The notes: generated by a model not told the origin, from the letters alone. Positions 52,826 through 62,537 are shown, numbered from the stretch's first letter. The stretch: DNA of 64,000 nt from Paenibacillus anaericanus (GCF_003994475.1 NZ_RZNY01000003.1:186001-250000); one strand, 5' to 3'. Translations and numbers: made by a program.

Positions 52826-54871
52826 CTAATCGATTAACTCACCTTGTAAGATTTGCTCCCGCTTTAGAAAACTCCGTAGCGGTCCATATTGTGGTGATGT
52901 CCAGAAGGAGGGTTCTCGCACCAACCGAGCGGCATCATCTCTCGCGGTCTCTAACACAGCGAAATCACTAACCATATCCGCGATGCGAAATTCCGGTACA
53001 CCGCTCTGTTTCGTACCGAAGAAGTCACCAGGACCACGCAGCTCCAGATCCCTCCTAGCCACTTCGAAGCCGTCGTCACTCTCCGTCATGACCTTCATCC
53101 TCTCACGCCCTACCTCCGACTTAGGATCGGCGATAAGCACGCAATAGGACTCATGCTCACCCCGGCCAACACGACCCCGCAACTGATGAAGCTGAGAGAG
53201 GCCGAAACGATCCGCATCCATGATAATCATCAATGTTGCATTCGGCACGTCTACTCCAACTTCTACAACCGTCGTCGAAACGAGTAACTGCACCTCATTA
53301 TCGTAGAAGCCACGCATAACTTCTTCCTTCTCAGCTGAGGTCATTCTCCCATGCAGTAGCCCAACCTTGAAATCTGGGAAGGCCTGTCCCATCATCACGT
53401 ACAGATCAATAGCATTCTGTACATCCAGCTTATCCGATTCTTCAATCAACGGACAGATAAGATAAGTCTGACGCCCTTGCGATACTTCACGCGAGATAAA
53501 GCCAAGCACACGATCCATCATGTCTTGCTTAACCCAATAGGTCGAGATCGGCTTGCGCCCCTTCGGACGCTCCGATAGTGTAGAGACATCCATATCACCA
53601 AATGCCGTAATCGCTAGTGTCCGTGGGATCGGAGTTGCCGTCATCGTCAGCACATCGGGATTGAAACCTTTACGCCGCAGAATACTCCGTTGGTTCACAC
53701 CAAAGCGGTGCTGCTCATCTGTCACGACCATACTCAGTGAACGAAAGAATACATCCTCCTGAATCAGTGCATGCGTACCTACCACGATATCCGTCAATCC
53801 CATTTGTAGAGATCCCAGTAAATCCTTCCTTCTTCGCCCCGTAACGCTTCCTGTAAGCAGGCCTACAGAAATTCCAAATGGTTCAAAAAGTTTGGACAAC
53901 GACCGGACATGCTGCTCTGCCAAAATTTCAGTAGGAACCATAAATGCACCCTGATGCCCTGATTTCACCGCAGCAAATAATGCAATTGCCGCAATTACTG
54001 TCTTACCAGAGCCTACATCTCCTTGTAACAGTCGGTTCATACAGAACGAGGAACGCATATCTTGCAGGATTTCTAGCTCTACCTTCTTCTGTGCATCCGT
54101 CAACTCAAAAGGCAAACTACGAACGAACTCACGTATCGTCGAATTTTCGAATTCATGACACACACCATCCATACGTTCATAATTCATTGCCCTGTAGGCC
54201 TGAAGCTTCAATTGGAACAGAAATAATTCCTCGTATACCATCCGCCGCCGTGCAGACTGCCCTTCCTCATTATCTTGAGGCTGATGAATACGCTGAATCG
54301 CACGTTTACGAGCCATTAGCTTGTATTCATCCAGAAGTTCCTGCGGCAGTATTTCCGGAATCATCTCTCCATATTGAAGCAAAGCTTGGCCAATACTCTT
54401 GCGCATCCAAGCCTGTGTAATATTGCCGCCAACCGAGTAGACAGGCTGAAGACTCCCACTTCTTACCGTTCCTTTATCCGGAAATTCTGATTCTGACACC
54501 GTTAATTGGCTACGCCGTTGATCCCATTTTCCTGTCAGAATGATTTCCCGACCTGCCGTTAGCTGGTCTCTCAAGAAATGACGGTTAAACCATGTGGCCG
54601 TGAACATCCAGTCCTCCGCCACCATCTTACAGCTTAATCTGGATTTGCCCCCATATCGTTGTAGTACGGGAACACCCATTATTTTTGCCTGTACCGTTAT
54701 CTTATCTCCATCCTTAACCTCAACTAACGAGCGAAGTCGATAATCTTCATAACGATATGGATAATATTCAATCAAATCATTTACCGTAGAGATGCCAAAG
54801 GCGTGAAGCTCTCCGGCTTTCAGAGCGCTCACGCCATTAACTTGTTTAACTGGTATTTCTGTTAAATTCAT
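52826..54871 (-). CDS. recG: ATP-dependent DNA helicase RecG
   Basis: A 681-residue helicase that remodels stalled replication forks and Holliday junctions. An N-terminal wedge domain (about 1-230) precedes the helicase motifs GDVGSGKT, VVTDEQHRFGV (the DEQH box), MTATPIPRTL and QLRGRVGRG. The ATG has GGGGG upstream. It follows degV after 13 bases at the end of the fakA operon and is close to the start of a block conserved with Bacillus. Length is normal for the family. Confidence 0.96.
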   Translation of the reverse strand: MNLTEIPVKQVNGVSALKAGELHAFGISTVNDLIEYYPYRYEDYRLRSLVEVKDGDKITVQAKIMGVPVLQRYGGKSRLSCKMVAEDWMFTATWFNRHFLRDQLTAGREIILTGKWDQRRSQLTVSESEFPDKGTVRSGSLQPVYSVGGNITQAWMRKSIGQALLQYGEMIPEILPQELLDEYKLMARKRAIQRIHQPQDNEEGQSARRRMVYEELFLFQLKLQAYRAMNYERMDGVCHEFENSTIREFVRSLPFELTDAQKKVELEILQDMRSSFCMNRLLQGDVGSGKTVIAAIALFAAVKSGHQGAFMVPTEILAEQHVRSLSKLFEPFGISVGLLTGSVTGRRRKDLLGSLQMGLTDIVVGTHALIQEDVFFRSLSMVVTDEQHRFGVNQRSILRRKGFNPDVLTMTATPIPRTLAITAFGDMDVSTLSERPKGRKPISTYWVKQDMMDRVLGFISREVSQGRQTYLICPLIEESDKLDVQNAIDLYVMMGQAFPDFKVGLLHGRMTSAEKEEVMRGFYDNEVQLLVSTTVVEVGVDVPNATLMIIMDADRFGLSQLHQLRGRVGRGEHESYCVLIADPKSEVGRERMKVMTESDDGFEVARRDLELRGPGDFFGTKQSGVPEFRIADMVSDFAVLETARDDAARLVREPSFWTSPQYGPLRSFLKREQILQGELID

Positions 54872-54884
54872 ATCGTTCCCCCGC

Positions 54885-55754
54885 TTAAGCCGGCCACACG
54901 AACACTGCTAACGTGCCCGGTCCGACATGTGTGCCTACAACGGCTCCGATACTCGTACGAACCACTTCGTGTAAGGTAAAGTGCTCTGCCATCAACGCTA
55001 GGAACTCTTCCGTTCCTTCCGGATTAACAGCATCACATACCGCTACATTCAGGTCCTTATGATCTCCGAAATCTTTAATAAACAATTCGATAGCACGGGC
55101 AACAGCCCGCTTACGACCTCTTGCCTTATCTACCGCATATATAACGCCTTCCCCATCCACTGAAAGAATAGGCTTAATATTAAGAAGTGTACCGACAATC
55201 GCCGCTGCTTTCCCAATGCGACCGCCCTTCTGTAGATATTCTAGCGTATCCACTAGAAAATAAAGTCTACGCTGTTTACCTAAATCAATCACCTGAGCGG
55301 CAATGTCCTTAGCTGCTAGCCCTTGCTTAGCTAATCTAGCCGCATGAACCACTTGCAAACCAAATCCGTATGTAGCGCACAAGGAATCAATCACGGTAAT
55401 ATCGAGTTCTTCACCCAACTCTTCTTCCAGCATATCTTTGGCCAATAAAGCCGCTTGATATGTTCCGCTCATACCAGATGAGAGATGAATTGAGATGATC
55501 GAAGCGCCGGGAGTATCCAGCAAGAACTTCCGATAAACTTCAACATATTGGGATGGAGACGTCTGAGAAGTCGTTGGTAAGTCGCGCGACTTCGTCAGCT
55601 TGTCGTAAAAATCCTCCGCAGTAATTTCTATGCCCTCCAGAAAAGATTCCTCTCCAAATGCGACTCTCATTGGAACAATATGAATACCATATTCAGAAAG
55701 CATCGCCTGCGGGACATCCGCCGTACTATCGGCTACAATAACGACCTGACTCAT
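54885..55754 (-). CDS. DegV-family fatty-acid-binding protein (FakB type)
   Basis: A 289-residue protein that binds a single fatty acid in a hydrophobic pocket. The start VVIVADSTADVP and the middle SQPS-like TTSQTSPSQY motif, followed by IHLSSGMSGTYQAA, are typical of DegV/FakB. It should hand fatty acids to the FakA kinase encoded just upstream, giving acyl-phosphate for membrane lipids. It lies 42 bases after fakA and 13 bases before recG, on the same strand. In Bacillus this position is occupied by serine dehydratase genes instead. Confidence 0.92.
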   Translation of the reverse strand: MSQVVIVADSTADVPQAMLSEYGIHIVPMRVAFGEESFLEGIEITAEDFYDKLTKSRDLPTTSQTSPSQYVEVYRKFLLDTPGASIISIHLSSGMSGTYQAALLAKDMLEEELGEELDITVIDSLCATYGFGLQVVHAARLAKQGLAAKDIAAQVIDLGKQRRLYFLVDTLEYLQKGGRIGKAAAIVGTLLNIKPILSVDGEGVIYAVDKARGRKRAVARAIELFIKDFGDHKDLNVAVCDAVNPEGTEEFLALMAEHFTLHEVVRTSIGAVVGTHVGPGTLAVFVWPA

Positions 55755-55796
55755 TGGATCTCCATCCTTTCAGTATTTCACTGATTTCAAGACCAA

Positions 55797-57566
55797 TCAG
55801 GATTCAACAGAAAATAAATAATAATATATAGGTTGACCGCCTGTATGCGTCTCTACTTCCACTTGAGGATAATTTTCTTGAATCCAAGCTGTAAGAGATT
55901 CGGTCATCTCGTCAGTGGCTTCTTCGCCAGCCAGCACAGTAACGATCTCATCGCCATCAGCTAGCATGCTTGCGATTAGCTTTTGACTCGTTTCCAATAA
56001 ACCTGACTCGGTAGCTACGATTTTGGAATCAGCAATCCCGATATAATGTCCAGCCGTAATCTCTAGATCATCAAATACCGTATCCCGAACTGCAGTAGTT
56101 ACTTGTCCTGTTTTGACATTCTTAACGGCATTCAGCATGTTATCACTGTTACTCTCTACCTGCTCTTCCTCTTGGAAAGCAAATGCCGCAGCTATCCCTT
56201 GTGGAATGCTCTTACTCGGAATAACAGTTATACTCCGTTCGCCTTCAAGAAGATCCTTCGCCTGCTGGGCAGCAAGTATAATATTCGAATTGTTAGGCAA
56301 TACAAATACATGCTCTGCTGAAATAGAATGAATCGCCTTAACGAAATCCTCTGTGCTTGGATTCATCGTCTGGCCTCCAGACAGAACAACATCCACACCC
56401 AAACTAGAGAAGATATCTGAAATTCCTTGTCCAGATGCAACGGCGATAAACCCATATGGTGCTAGTTCATGCGCTGGAAGCTCAGCCGATTCTGCAATAC
56501 GGACTGGCTCCGCAGGGATATCCGCGAATAATTCTGGCATAGAAGCAGCGTCCATACCTGCCGATAATAGATCACGGTGTTGCTCACGCATATTCAGAAT
56601 ATGAATCTGAGTAATTTCTCCATAACGCAGTGCCAGATTCATAACTTCACCAGGCTGTTTAGAATGCACATGTACTTTGATGACTTCGTCATCCGCAATC
56701 ACAATAATGGAATCCCCATCTTTGGATAACTCTTTACGGAATTGGTCTTCATCGAAGCGTACACCTTTAACATCACCTAGTTGGCGATTAATGAAAAACT
56801 CCATATCATATAAAAATTCAATATCCTCCGTCTCAAGGCGCGCTTGAGCCGATAGCGGAACATGTGAAACCACACGCGGCGCTGTCGAAACCGGTGAAGA
56901 TACTGGAGCTGAGGCTTGTCCTTCAGCCTGTACATGTGTCGGTAGCTTACCGTTAGTCAATACTTCCATGAATCCTTCATAAATATATACAAGTCCCTGT
57001 CCACCAGAATCAACGACACCTACTTGCTTCAGTATAGGCAGTAATTCAGGTGTGCCCGCGAGAGCCTCCTGTGCTTTTGCCAACACTTCCGTCATTAGTT
57101 CTACAACATCTGTTGTCCGTCTGGCATAGTAAACAGCGTGCTTAGCAGATTCCTTGGCTACGGTAAGAATCGTACCTTCTACGGGCTTCACAACCGCCTT
57201 GTAGGCGGTGTCCACTCCACTCTGCAATGCAGCAGCAAATTGAACTGTATTTAACTCTTCGTATGGAGCAGCATATCGGCCGAAACCGCGGAATAACTGA
57301 GACAAAATAACGCCAGAGTTCCCCCTTGCGCCCATCAACAACCCTTTGGACAAAGTGCCCGAGCGGCTGCCTATGCCTCCTGATCCATTATTCTTTAGCT
57401 CGGCCACGCCAGCTGTCATTGTCAAATTCATATTTGTTCCCGTATCCCCATCAGGAACCGGGAACACATTAAGAGAATTGACATGTTCGGCATGCGCTGC
57501 AAGCCGTTCCGCTCCGGCAAGTACCATGGCGGTAAAATCTGTTCCATTTAGAGAACGCTTACTCAA
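55797..57566 (-). CDS. fakA: DAK2-domain fatty acid kinase FakA (YloV)
   Basis: A 589-residue kinase. The N-terminal DhaL/DAK2 domain (about 10-200) has NVFPVPDGDTGTNMNLTM with metal-binding Asp residues, and SGVILSQLFRGF. A central and a C-terminal domain (about 255-589) bind the FakB partner. The TTG at 57566 (SKRSLNGTDFTAMVLAG) is chosen, as AGGAAGGGG lies nine bases upstream and this leaves 16 bases after the Asp23-family gene; the longer frame would overlap that gene. DegV/FakB is the next gene. Confidence 0.92.
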   Translation of the reverse strand: MSKRSLNGTDFTAMVLAGAERLAAHAEHVNSLNVFPVPDGDTGTNMNLTMTAGVAELKNNGSGGIGSRSGTLSKGLLMGARGNSGVILSQLFRGFGRYAAPYEELNTVQFAAALQSGVDTAYKAVVKPVEGTILTVAKESAKHAVYYARRTTDVVELMTEVLAKAQEALAGTPELLPILKQVGVVDSGGQGLVYIYEGFMEVLTNGKLPTHVQAEGQASAPVSSPVSTAPRVVSHVPLSAQARLETEDIEFLYDMEFFINRQLGDVKGVRFDEDQFRKELSKDGDSIIVIADDEVIKVHVHSKQPGEVMNLALRYGEITQIHILNMREQHRDLLSAGMDAASMPELFADIPAEPVRIAESAELPAHELAPYGFIAVASGQGISDIFSSLGVDVVLSGGQTMNPSTEDFVKAIHSISAEHVFVLPNNSNIILAAQQAKDLLEGERSITVIPSKSIPQGIAAAFAFQEEEQVESNSDNMLNAVKNVKTGQVTTAVRDTVFDDLEITAGHYIGIADSKIVATESGLLETSQKLIASMLADGDEIVTVLAGEEATDEMTESLTAWIQENYPQVEVETHTGGQPIYYYLFSVES

Positions 57567-57582
57567 TTGAGAATTCCCCTTC

Positions 57583-57942
57583 CTAGCTTGATACACGTAC
57601 GCCCTGGACTGAAATGCTAACTTTATCCACATCGAGTCCAACGACTTCATTTAATACGTACTTCACTTTTAGTTGAATGTTGTGTGCAACCTCAGAAATC
57701 TTTGTACCATAACTGACTATAATATAAAGATGAATTGATAATCGATTATTGTCTAGGTTAACTTCCACACCCCGGGTCAAATTTTCACGCCCGAGCAATT
57801 CGGCGAAACCATCTTTAAATTGCTTTCGGCTTGCCATTCCTACTAGTCCATAACATTCCATGGCGGCCGATCCAGCGATAACCGCTATTGCTTCATCCGA
57901 TATATTGATTTGTCCATATTCGGTATTCAGTTTTATAGTCAC
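57583..57942 (-). CDS. yloU: Asp23/Gls24-family protein (YloU)
   Basis: A 119-residue protein of the Asp23 envelope-stress family. The core INISDEAIAVIAGSAAMECYG and LYIIVSYGTKISEVAHNIQ match Bacillus YloU closely. GTG 57942 (TIKLNTEYGQI) is chosen as the homologous start, with GGAGTGA about eight bases upstream; a longer frame begins with a hydrophobic stretch that is not conserved. It is the first gene of yloU-fakA-degV-recG and is divergent from rpmB. The function is not well known. Confidence 0.9.
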   Translation of the reverse strand: MTIKLNTEYGQINISDEAIAVIAGSAAMECYGLVGMASRKQFKDGFAELLGRENLTRGVEVNLDNNRLSIHLYIIVSYGTKISEVAHNIQLKVKYVLNEVVGLDVDKVSISVQGVRVSS

Positions 57943-58056
57943 GACTGCATTCACTCCTCCCTTGAAATTATTATGGACTAAACCATATTGTACTATAAGA
58001 ACAAGGAGAAATAAATAAAAGAACTGCATGAGATCAAAATTAAATTTAATGATCAG

Positions 58057-58086
58057 TTGACGGCGCTTTTTTTACTATGATATTAT
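58057..58086 (+). promoter_or_regulatory. rpmB promoter
   Basis: TTGACG (58057-58062) and TATTAT (58081-58086) are 18 bases apart. The start of transcription near 58093 would give a leader of about 140 bases before rpmB, with inverted repeats. Confidence 0.6.
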
Positions 58087-58234
58087 ATGTTAGTATTGTT
58101 TTATGAGGTTTCCTCTGCCTATTTGGCATTGATGAAGGAAATCAACTGGTAGAATGCCGGCTTGAACAATAACTATGCATGAATAAATAACTGTTATTCT
58201 CAAGACAGGTGTAATTGAACAGGAGGTGTAATGA

Positions 58235-58423
58235 ATGTCTCGCAAATGTTATGTGACTGGTAAAACTCAAGGTACAGGTAACCATGTATCACACGCAAAC
58301 AATCGCAATCGTCGCTCTTGGGGCGTGAACGTACAGAAAGTCCGTATTCTAGTAGACGGTAAACCTAAACGCGTATACGTCAGCACTCGGGCTTTGAAAT
58401 CCGGTAAACTGACCCGCGTGTAA
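58235..58423 (+). CDS. rpmB: 50S ribosomal protein L28
   Basis: A 62-residue basic ribosomal protein. The text [20 protein letters not shown] and [13 protein letters not shown] is typical of L28 without zinc-binding Cys pairs. A strong AGGAGG lies six bases before the ATG. It is transcribed alone between yloU and spoVM, as in Bacillus. The leader contains GGCATT...AATGCC and may be controlled by RNA structure, which I could not test. Confidence 0.96.
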   Translation: MSRKCYVTGKTQGTGNHVSHANNRNRRSWGVNVQKVRILVDGKPKRVYVSTRALKSGKLTRV

Positions 58424-58445
58424 TGGTGGGAATAAGCATATAGAC

Positions 58446-58479
58446 AAAAAGCACCTTTTCTAATTAGAGGTGCTTTTTT
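58446..58479 (+). terminator. Terminator after rpmB
   Basis: AAAAAGCACCT and AGGTGCTTTTTT pair around an eleven-base loop. It may also stop spoVM transcripts from the other side. Confidence 0.85.
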
Positions 58480-58585
58480 GATGCTCCCATATCCCCACAT
58501 CGCATTTCGCGGGCGAGCGCCGCAAACTGTGATGGCAGAGAAGTCCGCGCGCGCCCCTACCGCTTCACCTACCAAACGGTGGTTC

Positions 58586-58666
58586 TTAGTTTTTGTGAAA
58601 TGTGTTCAGAACGGCTTTTACAAATCCCCCCAAAAACTTAGGCAGCTTGAATGTGTAAAATTTCAT
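58586..58666 (-). CDS. spoVM: Stage V sporulation protein M
   Basis: A 26-residue peptide, MKFYTFKLPKFLGGFVKAVL followed by NTFHKN, which I recognise as SpoVM. This amphipathic helix recognises the curved forespore membrane and anchors the spore coat basement layer. The second of two adjacent ATGs (58666) is used; GGGGAGGG lies just upstream. Its position between rpmB and rpe on the strand opposite to rpmB is the same as in Bacillus. A CATAGAAT sequence (58710-58703) upstream resembles a sigma-E -10 box, fitting mother-cell expression. Confidence 0.95.
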   Translation of the reverse strand: MKFYTFKLPKFLGGFVKAVLNTFHKN

Positions 58667-58702
58667 CATTTACCCTCCCCATCATTCTCATGCCTTCAGC
58701 CT

Positions 58703-58710
58703 ATTCTATG
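58703..58710 (-). promoter_or_regulatory. Possible sigma-E -10 box for spoVM
   Basis: CATAGAAT differs from the sigma-E consensus CATACAAT at one base and lies 37 bases upstream of the start codon. The matching -35 is not clear. Confidence 0.35.
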
Positions 58711-58742
58711 TCACAAGCCCTATACTCGTGTATTCTCGTCGC

Positions 58743-58779
58743 AAAAAAAGAAGGCTACATGAGAACCTCTCATGTAACC
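58743..58779 (-). terminator. Terminator after rpe
   Basis: On the minus strand GGTTACATGAGA pairs with TCTCATGTAGCC around a three-base loop, with TTCTTTTTTT after it. It lies about 95 bases past the rpe stop codon and closes the rlmN-to-rpe operon. Confidence 0.85.
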
Positions 58780-58873
58780 CATTGTATGCACCGCATGCTT
58801 TCCCTATTCCACCCGGACGAGTAGAAGTACTTGTCATACATAGGAAAGCACGCGTTATTCCTGAATAAAAAAA

Positions 58874-59542
58874 TTACCGAGGCAAAGTAACACTATCACG
58901 AATTTCAGCCATCGCAGCCCGGCGATCAACTTTACCAAACACCGCACTTCCAGCAACCAACACATCAGCCCCAGCTTCTACAACAAGTGGTGCAGTTGCA
59001 GAAGTAACGCCCCCGTCCACTTCAATGTGGAAATCGATGCCGTGCTCTTGCTTCCATTCACGCAACTCTGTGATTTTACGCAGCGTTCCCGGAATAAAAG
59101 CTTGTCCTCCAAAGCCAGGATTAACTGTCATGATCAGAACCAGATCTACATCTTCTAATACTTCACGGATTGCAGACACTGGTGTAGCTGGATTGATGGC
59201 AACTCCTGCCTTAACACCATGCTCCTTGATCAAATGCAATACACGATGCAGATGCACACAGGCTTCCGCATGAACCGTGATCATGTGCGCCCCGGCTTTA
59301 GCAAAAGCAGGAACATATAATTCCGGGTTCTCTACCATTAAATGTACATCCAGCGGCAACTTCGTATGGGGAGCGATCGACTCCATTACTAGCGCACCGA
59401 ACGTCAGATTAGGTACAAAATGACCATCCATCACATCAACGTGGATCCAATCGGCTCCGCCGCGTTCTACCTCGGCAACTTCCTCGCCCAATTTAGCGAA
59501 ATCTGCGGATAAAATAGAAGGTGCAATACTAATGTTCGTCAT
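58874..59542 (-). CDS. rpe: Ribulose-phosphate 3-epimerase
   Basis: A 222-residue TIM-barrel enzyme that interconverts ribulose-5-phosphate and xylulose-5-phosphate in the pentose phosphate pathway. Metal-binding and catalytic motifs are [45 protein letters not shown] and IEVDGGVT. It begins four bases after rsgA. The start ATG agrees with the family N terminus. Confidence 0.96.
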   Translation of the reverse strand: MTNISIAPSILSADFAKLGEEVAEVERGGADWIHVDVMDGHFVPNLTFGALVMESIAPHTKLPLDVHLMVENPELYVPAFAKAGAHMITVHAEACVHLHRVLHLIKEHGVKAGVAINPATPVSAIREVLEDVDLVLIMTVNPGFGGQAFIPGTLRKITELREWKQEHGIDFHIEVDGGVTSATAPLVVEAGADVLVAGSAVFGKVDRRAAMAEIRDSVTLPR

Positions 59543-59546
59543 GAAG

Positions 59547-60458
59547 TTAATACCTCCGTTTTTTTTCTTTCATTTCTTCATGGAACTGCAAATAATGTTC
59601 ATACCGGCTCGCTGCAATCTCGCCAGCTTCCAGTGCTTGTCGAACCTTACAACCTGGCTCATGTAGATGGCTGCAACCACGAAATTTACAGTTTTCAGCA
59701 TATGATTGGAATTCTATGAAGCAGCTAGACAATTCATCTGCCTCAATCTCCATAAAATCCAGCTGGCTGAACCCTGGTGTATCGGCAACGTATCCGCCGT
59801 TCGTAAGTTCCATTAATTCAACATGTCTGGTTGTATGACGTCCGCGTCCAAGCTTCATACTAATTTCCGCTGTTTCCAGTGATAACTCAGGTAACATCGC
59901 ATTCAGTAACGAGGATTTACCAACGCCCGATTGGCCTGAGAAGACGCTAATTTCTCCAGCTAATCGGGATTTCACTTCCTCTGTTCCCAGCCCTGTTTTG
60001 GAGCTCGTGACGATAACGTCATAACCGATACTTTTATACAAATCAGCCGTTTGTTTCGTTATATCATGGGTCAGATCATTCTCTTCCTGCTGCTTCAGAA
60101 GATCCCTCTTCGTGAGGCATATGAGCGTACGAAGTCCCGCATGCTCGATGTGAACAAGGAATTTATCAAGCAACTGAAGATTTAAATCAGGCTCCCGAAG
60201 GGAGAAGAGTAGCACTGCCAATCTCGCATTCGCGATTGGTGGACGAATTAACTCCGTAATCCGAGGCAAAACCTCATCGACCATGCCCTCCCCATTCTCC
60301 GTTAAAGAATAGCGAACCTGATCTCCTACAAGGGGAGTTACCCCGTTTTTCCGAAGTATACCGCGTCCTCGACATTGAATAGTACCATTTTCAACTGAAT
60401 CAGCGGGTTTCACATAATAATATCCGCTTAATGCCTTAACTATTAAGCCCTCAGGCAT
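59547..60458 (-). CDS. rsgA: Ribosome small subunit-dependent GTPase A
   Basis: A 303-residue circularly permuted GTPase that helps mature the 30S subunit. An OB-fold (about 1-65) is followed by the GTPase domain with G4 TKRD before G1 GQSGVGKSS and G3 DTPGFSQ, the permuted order typical of RsgA. The C-terminal zinc motif is [19 protein letters not shown] 60458 ([12 protein letters not shown]) is homologous to Bacillus CpgA and has GTGAGG nine bases upstream; an ATG seven codons earlier lacks a site. Confidence 0.95.
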   Translation of the reverse strand: MPEGLIVKALSGYYYVKPADSVENGTIQCRGRGILRKNGVTPLVGDQVRYSLTENGEGMVDEVLPRITELIRPPIANARLAVLLFSLREPDLNLQLLDKFLVHIEHAGLRTLICLTKRDLLKQQEENDLTHDITKQTADLYKSIGYDVIVTSSKTGLGTEEVKSRLAGEISVFSGQSGVGKSSLLNAMLPELSLETAEISMKLGRGRHTTRHVELMELTNGGYVADTPGFSQLDFMEIEADELSSCFIEFQSYAENCKFRGCSHLHEPGCKVRQALEAGEIAASRYEHYLQFHEEMKEKKRRY

Positions 60459-60482
60459 ATATGCCGGCCTCACTTTCATGTC

Positions 60483-62537
60483 TCATAAGCCGTTACCCGA
60501 ATTACCTTCTTCGTTCCAGTCCATAGGATCTTCCTCCGTTGCGCTTGTAGGCATATCTGGAATAGGTACAGTACCCTGCTTGGCATCAAAATACGAGATC
60601 GAATAGGTCGCCAGTGGAATACCATCCCGTTCTACCGAAACGACTCCGTTCTTATTAGGAGCCAAAATTAAATTGATGGAGAGATACTGTTCCTTCCCAA
60701 TACCTTTGGTGCCCCACTCTTGATTATCTCCCGTTGCATCACTGTATACAACACGAACTGTACTTTTCTTACCTACCTCAGCTGGAGCAACCGGAAGTTG
60801 ATAAGTGTATTCTAAAGCCTCCGGCGGATAACCGGAACTAATTGTGAGATTTATTTCCGATCTTGGTGTTACTGGTTCGTTCGGAGCATATGGCCATTGA
60901 GCGGTAACTTTACCTGCCTCAATTTCAAAGCTTGGTTCATTCTTGACCCCATCTTTTGCAACTTTTAGATCCAGCTTGGCAAGTATAGCCTCAGCTTCCG
61001 CTAACGTTTTATTAACCAGATCTGGCATGACCACATCTTCCGGACCTTTGCTGACTGTCAATACAACTTCAACTATAGCAGGGTCAAAGTCAGTATTCGC
61101 TTCAGGATTTTGTACCATAACTTTCCCAGCCTCTACGTCCTTACTGAAATCCTCTTTTTTCTCGATGTTATCCCTACCTACACCAAGCGCAACCAGCTTC
61201 TCTACAGCCTCTTCAAAAGTATAATCAGTGAGCGGTGGCATTGGAGAGAGTGGCTTAGCGGTGCTGACCGTCAGTTCAATGTTTGATCCTTTTTTAACAA
61301 GGGTACCTTCAGGTTTACTTTGATCGTAAACCATACCCTCTTCTATACCTTCTTTGTATATACGATTAACCTTATCAACCTCGATACCCGTCTCGGACAG
61401 AAGAGTAGTAGCTGCTGCTTCCTGCATGTTGATTACACTCGGAACCTTAACCTCTGGAATAGTTAATGTTGCTTTGACATACCACGCTACTCCAACCAAA
61501 GCTAATAATAATAAGACCGTCAGACTCACCCATAGCACTGGCTTGCGCCACGAAGACTTATTAGGTTCTTTGCTACCACGTTCTTCGGAAAATTGCGAGT
61601 CTCGCGAGAGTTTCTGTGAGCTCGCAGAGTTCCTTACCTGAGGCTTAATAGCAGGTATAACACGAGTACTATCTTCATCCTCATCATCTATAAATGCCAT
61701 TTTTGATTCCAACCGCCGCTCTGGAAGCAGACAAGTTTCTAAGTCACGTAGCATTTCCCGTGCCGATTGGTAACGTTCTTCAGGATTTTTGCGCATCGAT
61801 TTTAAAATAACGTTCTCCACACTTTGTGGAATCATCGGATTCACCATGCGTGGTTCATCAAAGTGCTCTTGCAAATGTTTCAGAGCAACACTAATGGGAC
61901 TCTCACCAAGGAATGGGAGGCGTCCCGTTAACATTTGATAGAGTACGATTCCAAGTGAATATAGATCAGACTTCTCCCCCGTCGCCACACCTTTAGCGTG
62001 CTCCGGTGAGAAATAATGCACTGAGCCAACCACCGATCCTGTTTGCGTAATCGTTGATGAGGTTGCCGCCCGAGCGATACCAAAATCAGTAACCTTTACT
62101 CGGCCATTACGTCCGATAAGTATGTTATGAGGCTTAATATCTCGATGAATGATTCCATTATGATGGGCATGATCCAGTGCGTCAGCAATTTGTGAGGCGA
62201 TTCGCACCGCTTCTTCAATCTGCAGTGGCGCACGTTCTTTAATAATCTCGTTTAGATTCTGACCGTCAATACACTCCATAACAATATAGTGAACCTCATC
62301 TTCCTGCCCCACATCATATACACTTACAATATTAGAATGCGACAAGGAAGCCGCAGACTGTGCTTCACGGCGAAAGCGACGGATAAATTCCTCGTCGTTC
62401 ACAAATTGTTGGCGCAGAACTTTAATGGCCACATTGCGATTCAGCAGAATGTCACGCGCTTTATATACAAGCGCCATTCCACCTCCACCAATCCGTTCAA
62501 TAATCTGATAACGACCACCCAATTCGTGCCCGATCAT
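60483..62537 (-). CDS. prkC: PASTA-domain Ser/Thr protein kinase PrkC
   Basis: A 684-residue membrane kinase sensing muropeptides or cell-wall state. The kinase domain (1-270) has IGGGGMALVYKARD, the catalytic HRDIKPHNIL and DFG. One membrane helix (about 333-355) separates it from three extracellular PASTA repeats (about 360-565) with phrases such as EVKVPSVINMQE, VVMPDLVNKTLAEAE and WPYAPNEPV. The last part (about 575-684) is an additional domain beyond the usual end. It overlaps prpC by four bases and precedes rsgA. It may control germination and growth. Confidence 0.95.
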   Translation of the reverse strand: MIGHELGGRYQIIERIGGGGMALVYKARDILLNRNVAIKVLRQQFVNDEEFIRRFRREAQSAASLSHSNIVSVYDVGQEDEVHYIVMECIDGQNLNEIIKERAPLQIEEAVRIASQIADALDHAHHNGIIHRDIKPHNILIGRNGRVKVTDFGIARAATSSTITQTGSVVGSVHYFSPEHAKGVATGEKSDLYSLGIVLYQMLTGRLPFLGESPISVALKHLQEHFDEPRMVNPMIPQSVENVILKSMRKNPEERYQSAREMLRDLETCLLPERRLESKMAFIDDEDEDSTRVIPAIKPQVRNSASSQKLSRDSQFSEERGSKEPNKSSWRKPVLWVSLTVLLLLALVGVAWYVKATLTIPEVKVPSVINMQEAAATTLLSETGIEVDKVNRIYKEGIEEGMVYDQSKPEGTLVKKGSNIELTVSTAKPLSPMPPLTDYTFEEAVEKLVALGVGRDNIEKKEDFSKDVEAGKVMVQNPEANTDFDPAIVEVVLTVSKGPEDVVMPDLVNKTLAEAEAILAKLDLKVAKDGVKNEPSFEIEAGKVTAQWPYAPNEPVTPRSEINLTISSGYPPEALEYTYQLPVAPAEVGKKSTVRVVYSDATGDNQEWGTKGIGKEQYLSINLILAPNKNGVVSVERDGIPLATYSISYFDAKQGTVPIPDMPTSATEEDPMDWNEEGNSGNGL

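Noticed and set aside
58478-58762. A 94-codon plus-strand ORF after rpmB
   Set aside because: It lacks a ribosome site and a family pattern, and it covers the spoVM gene on the other strand and two hairpins.
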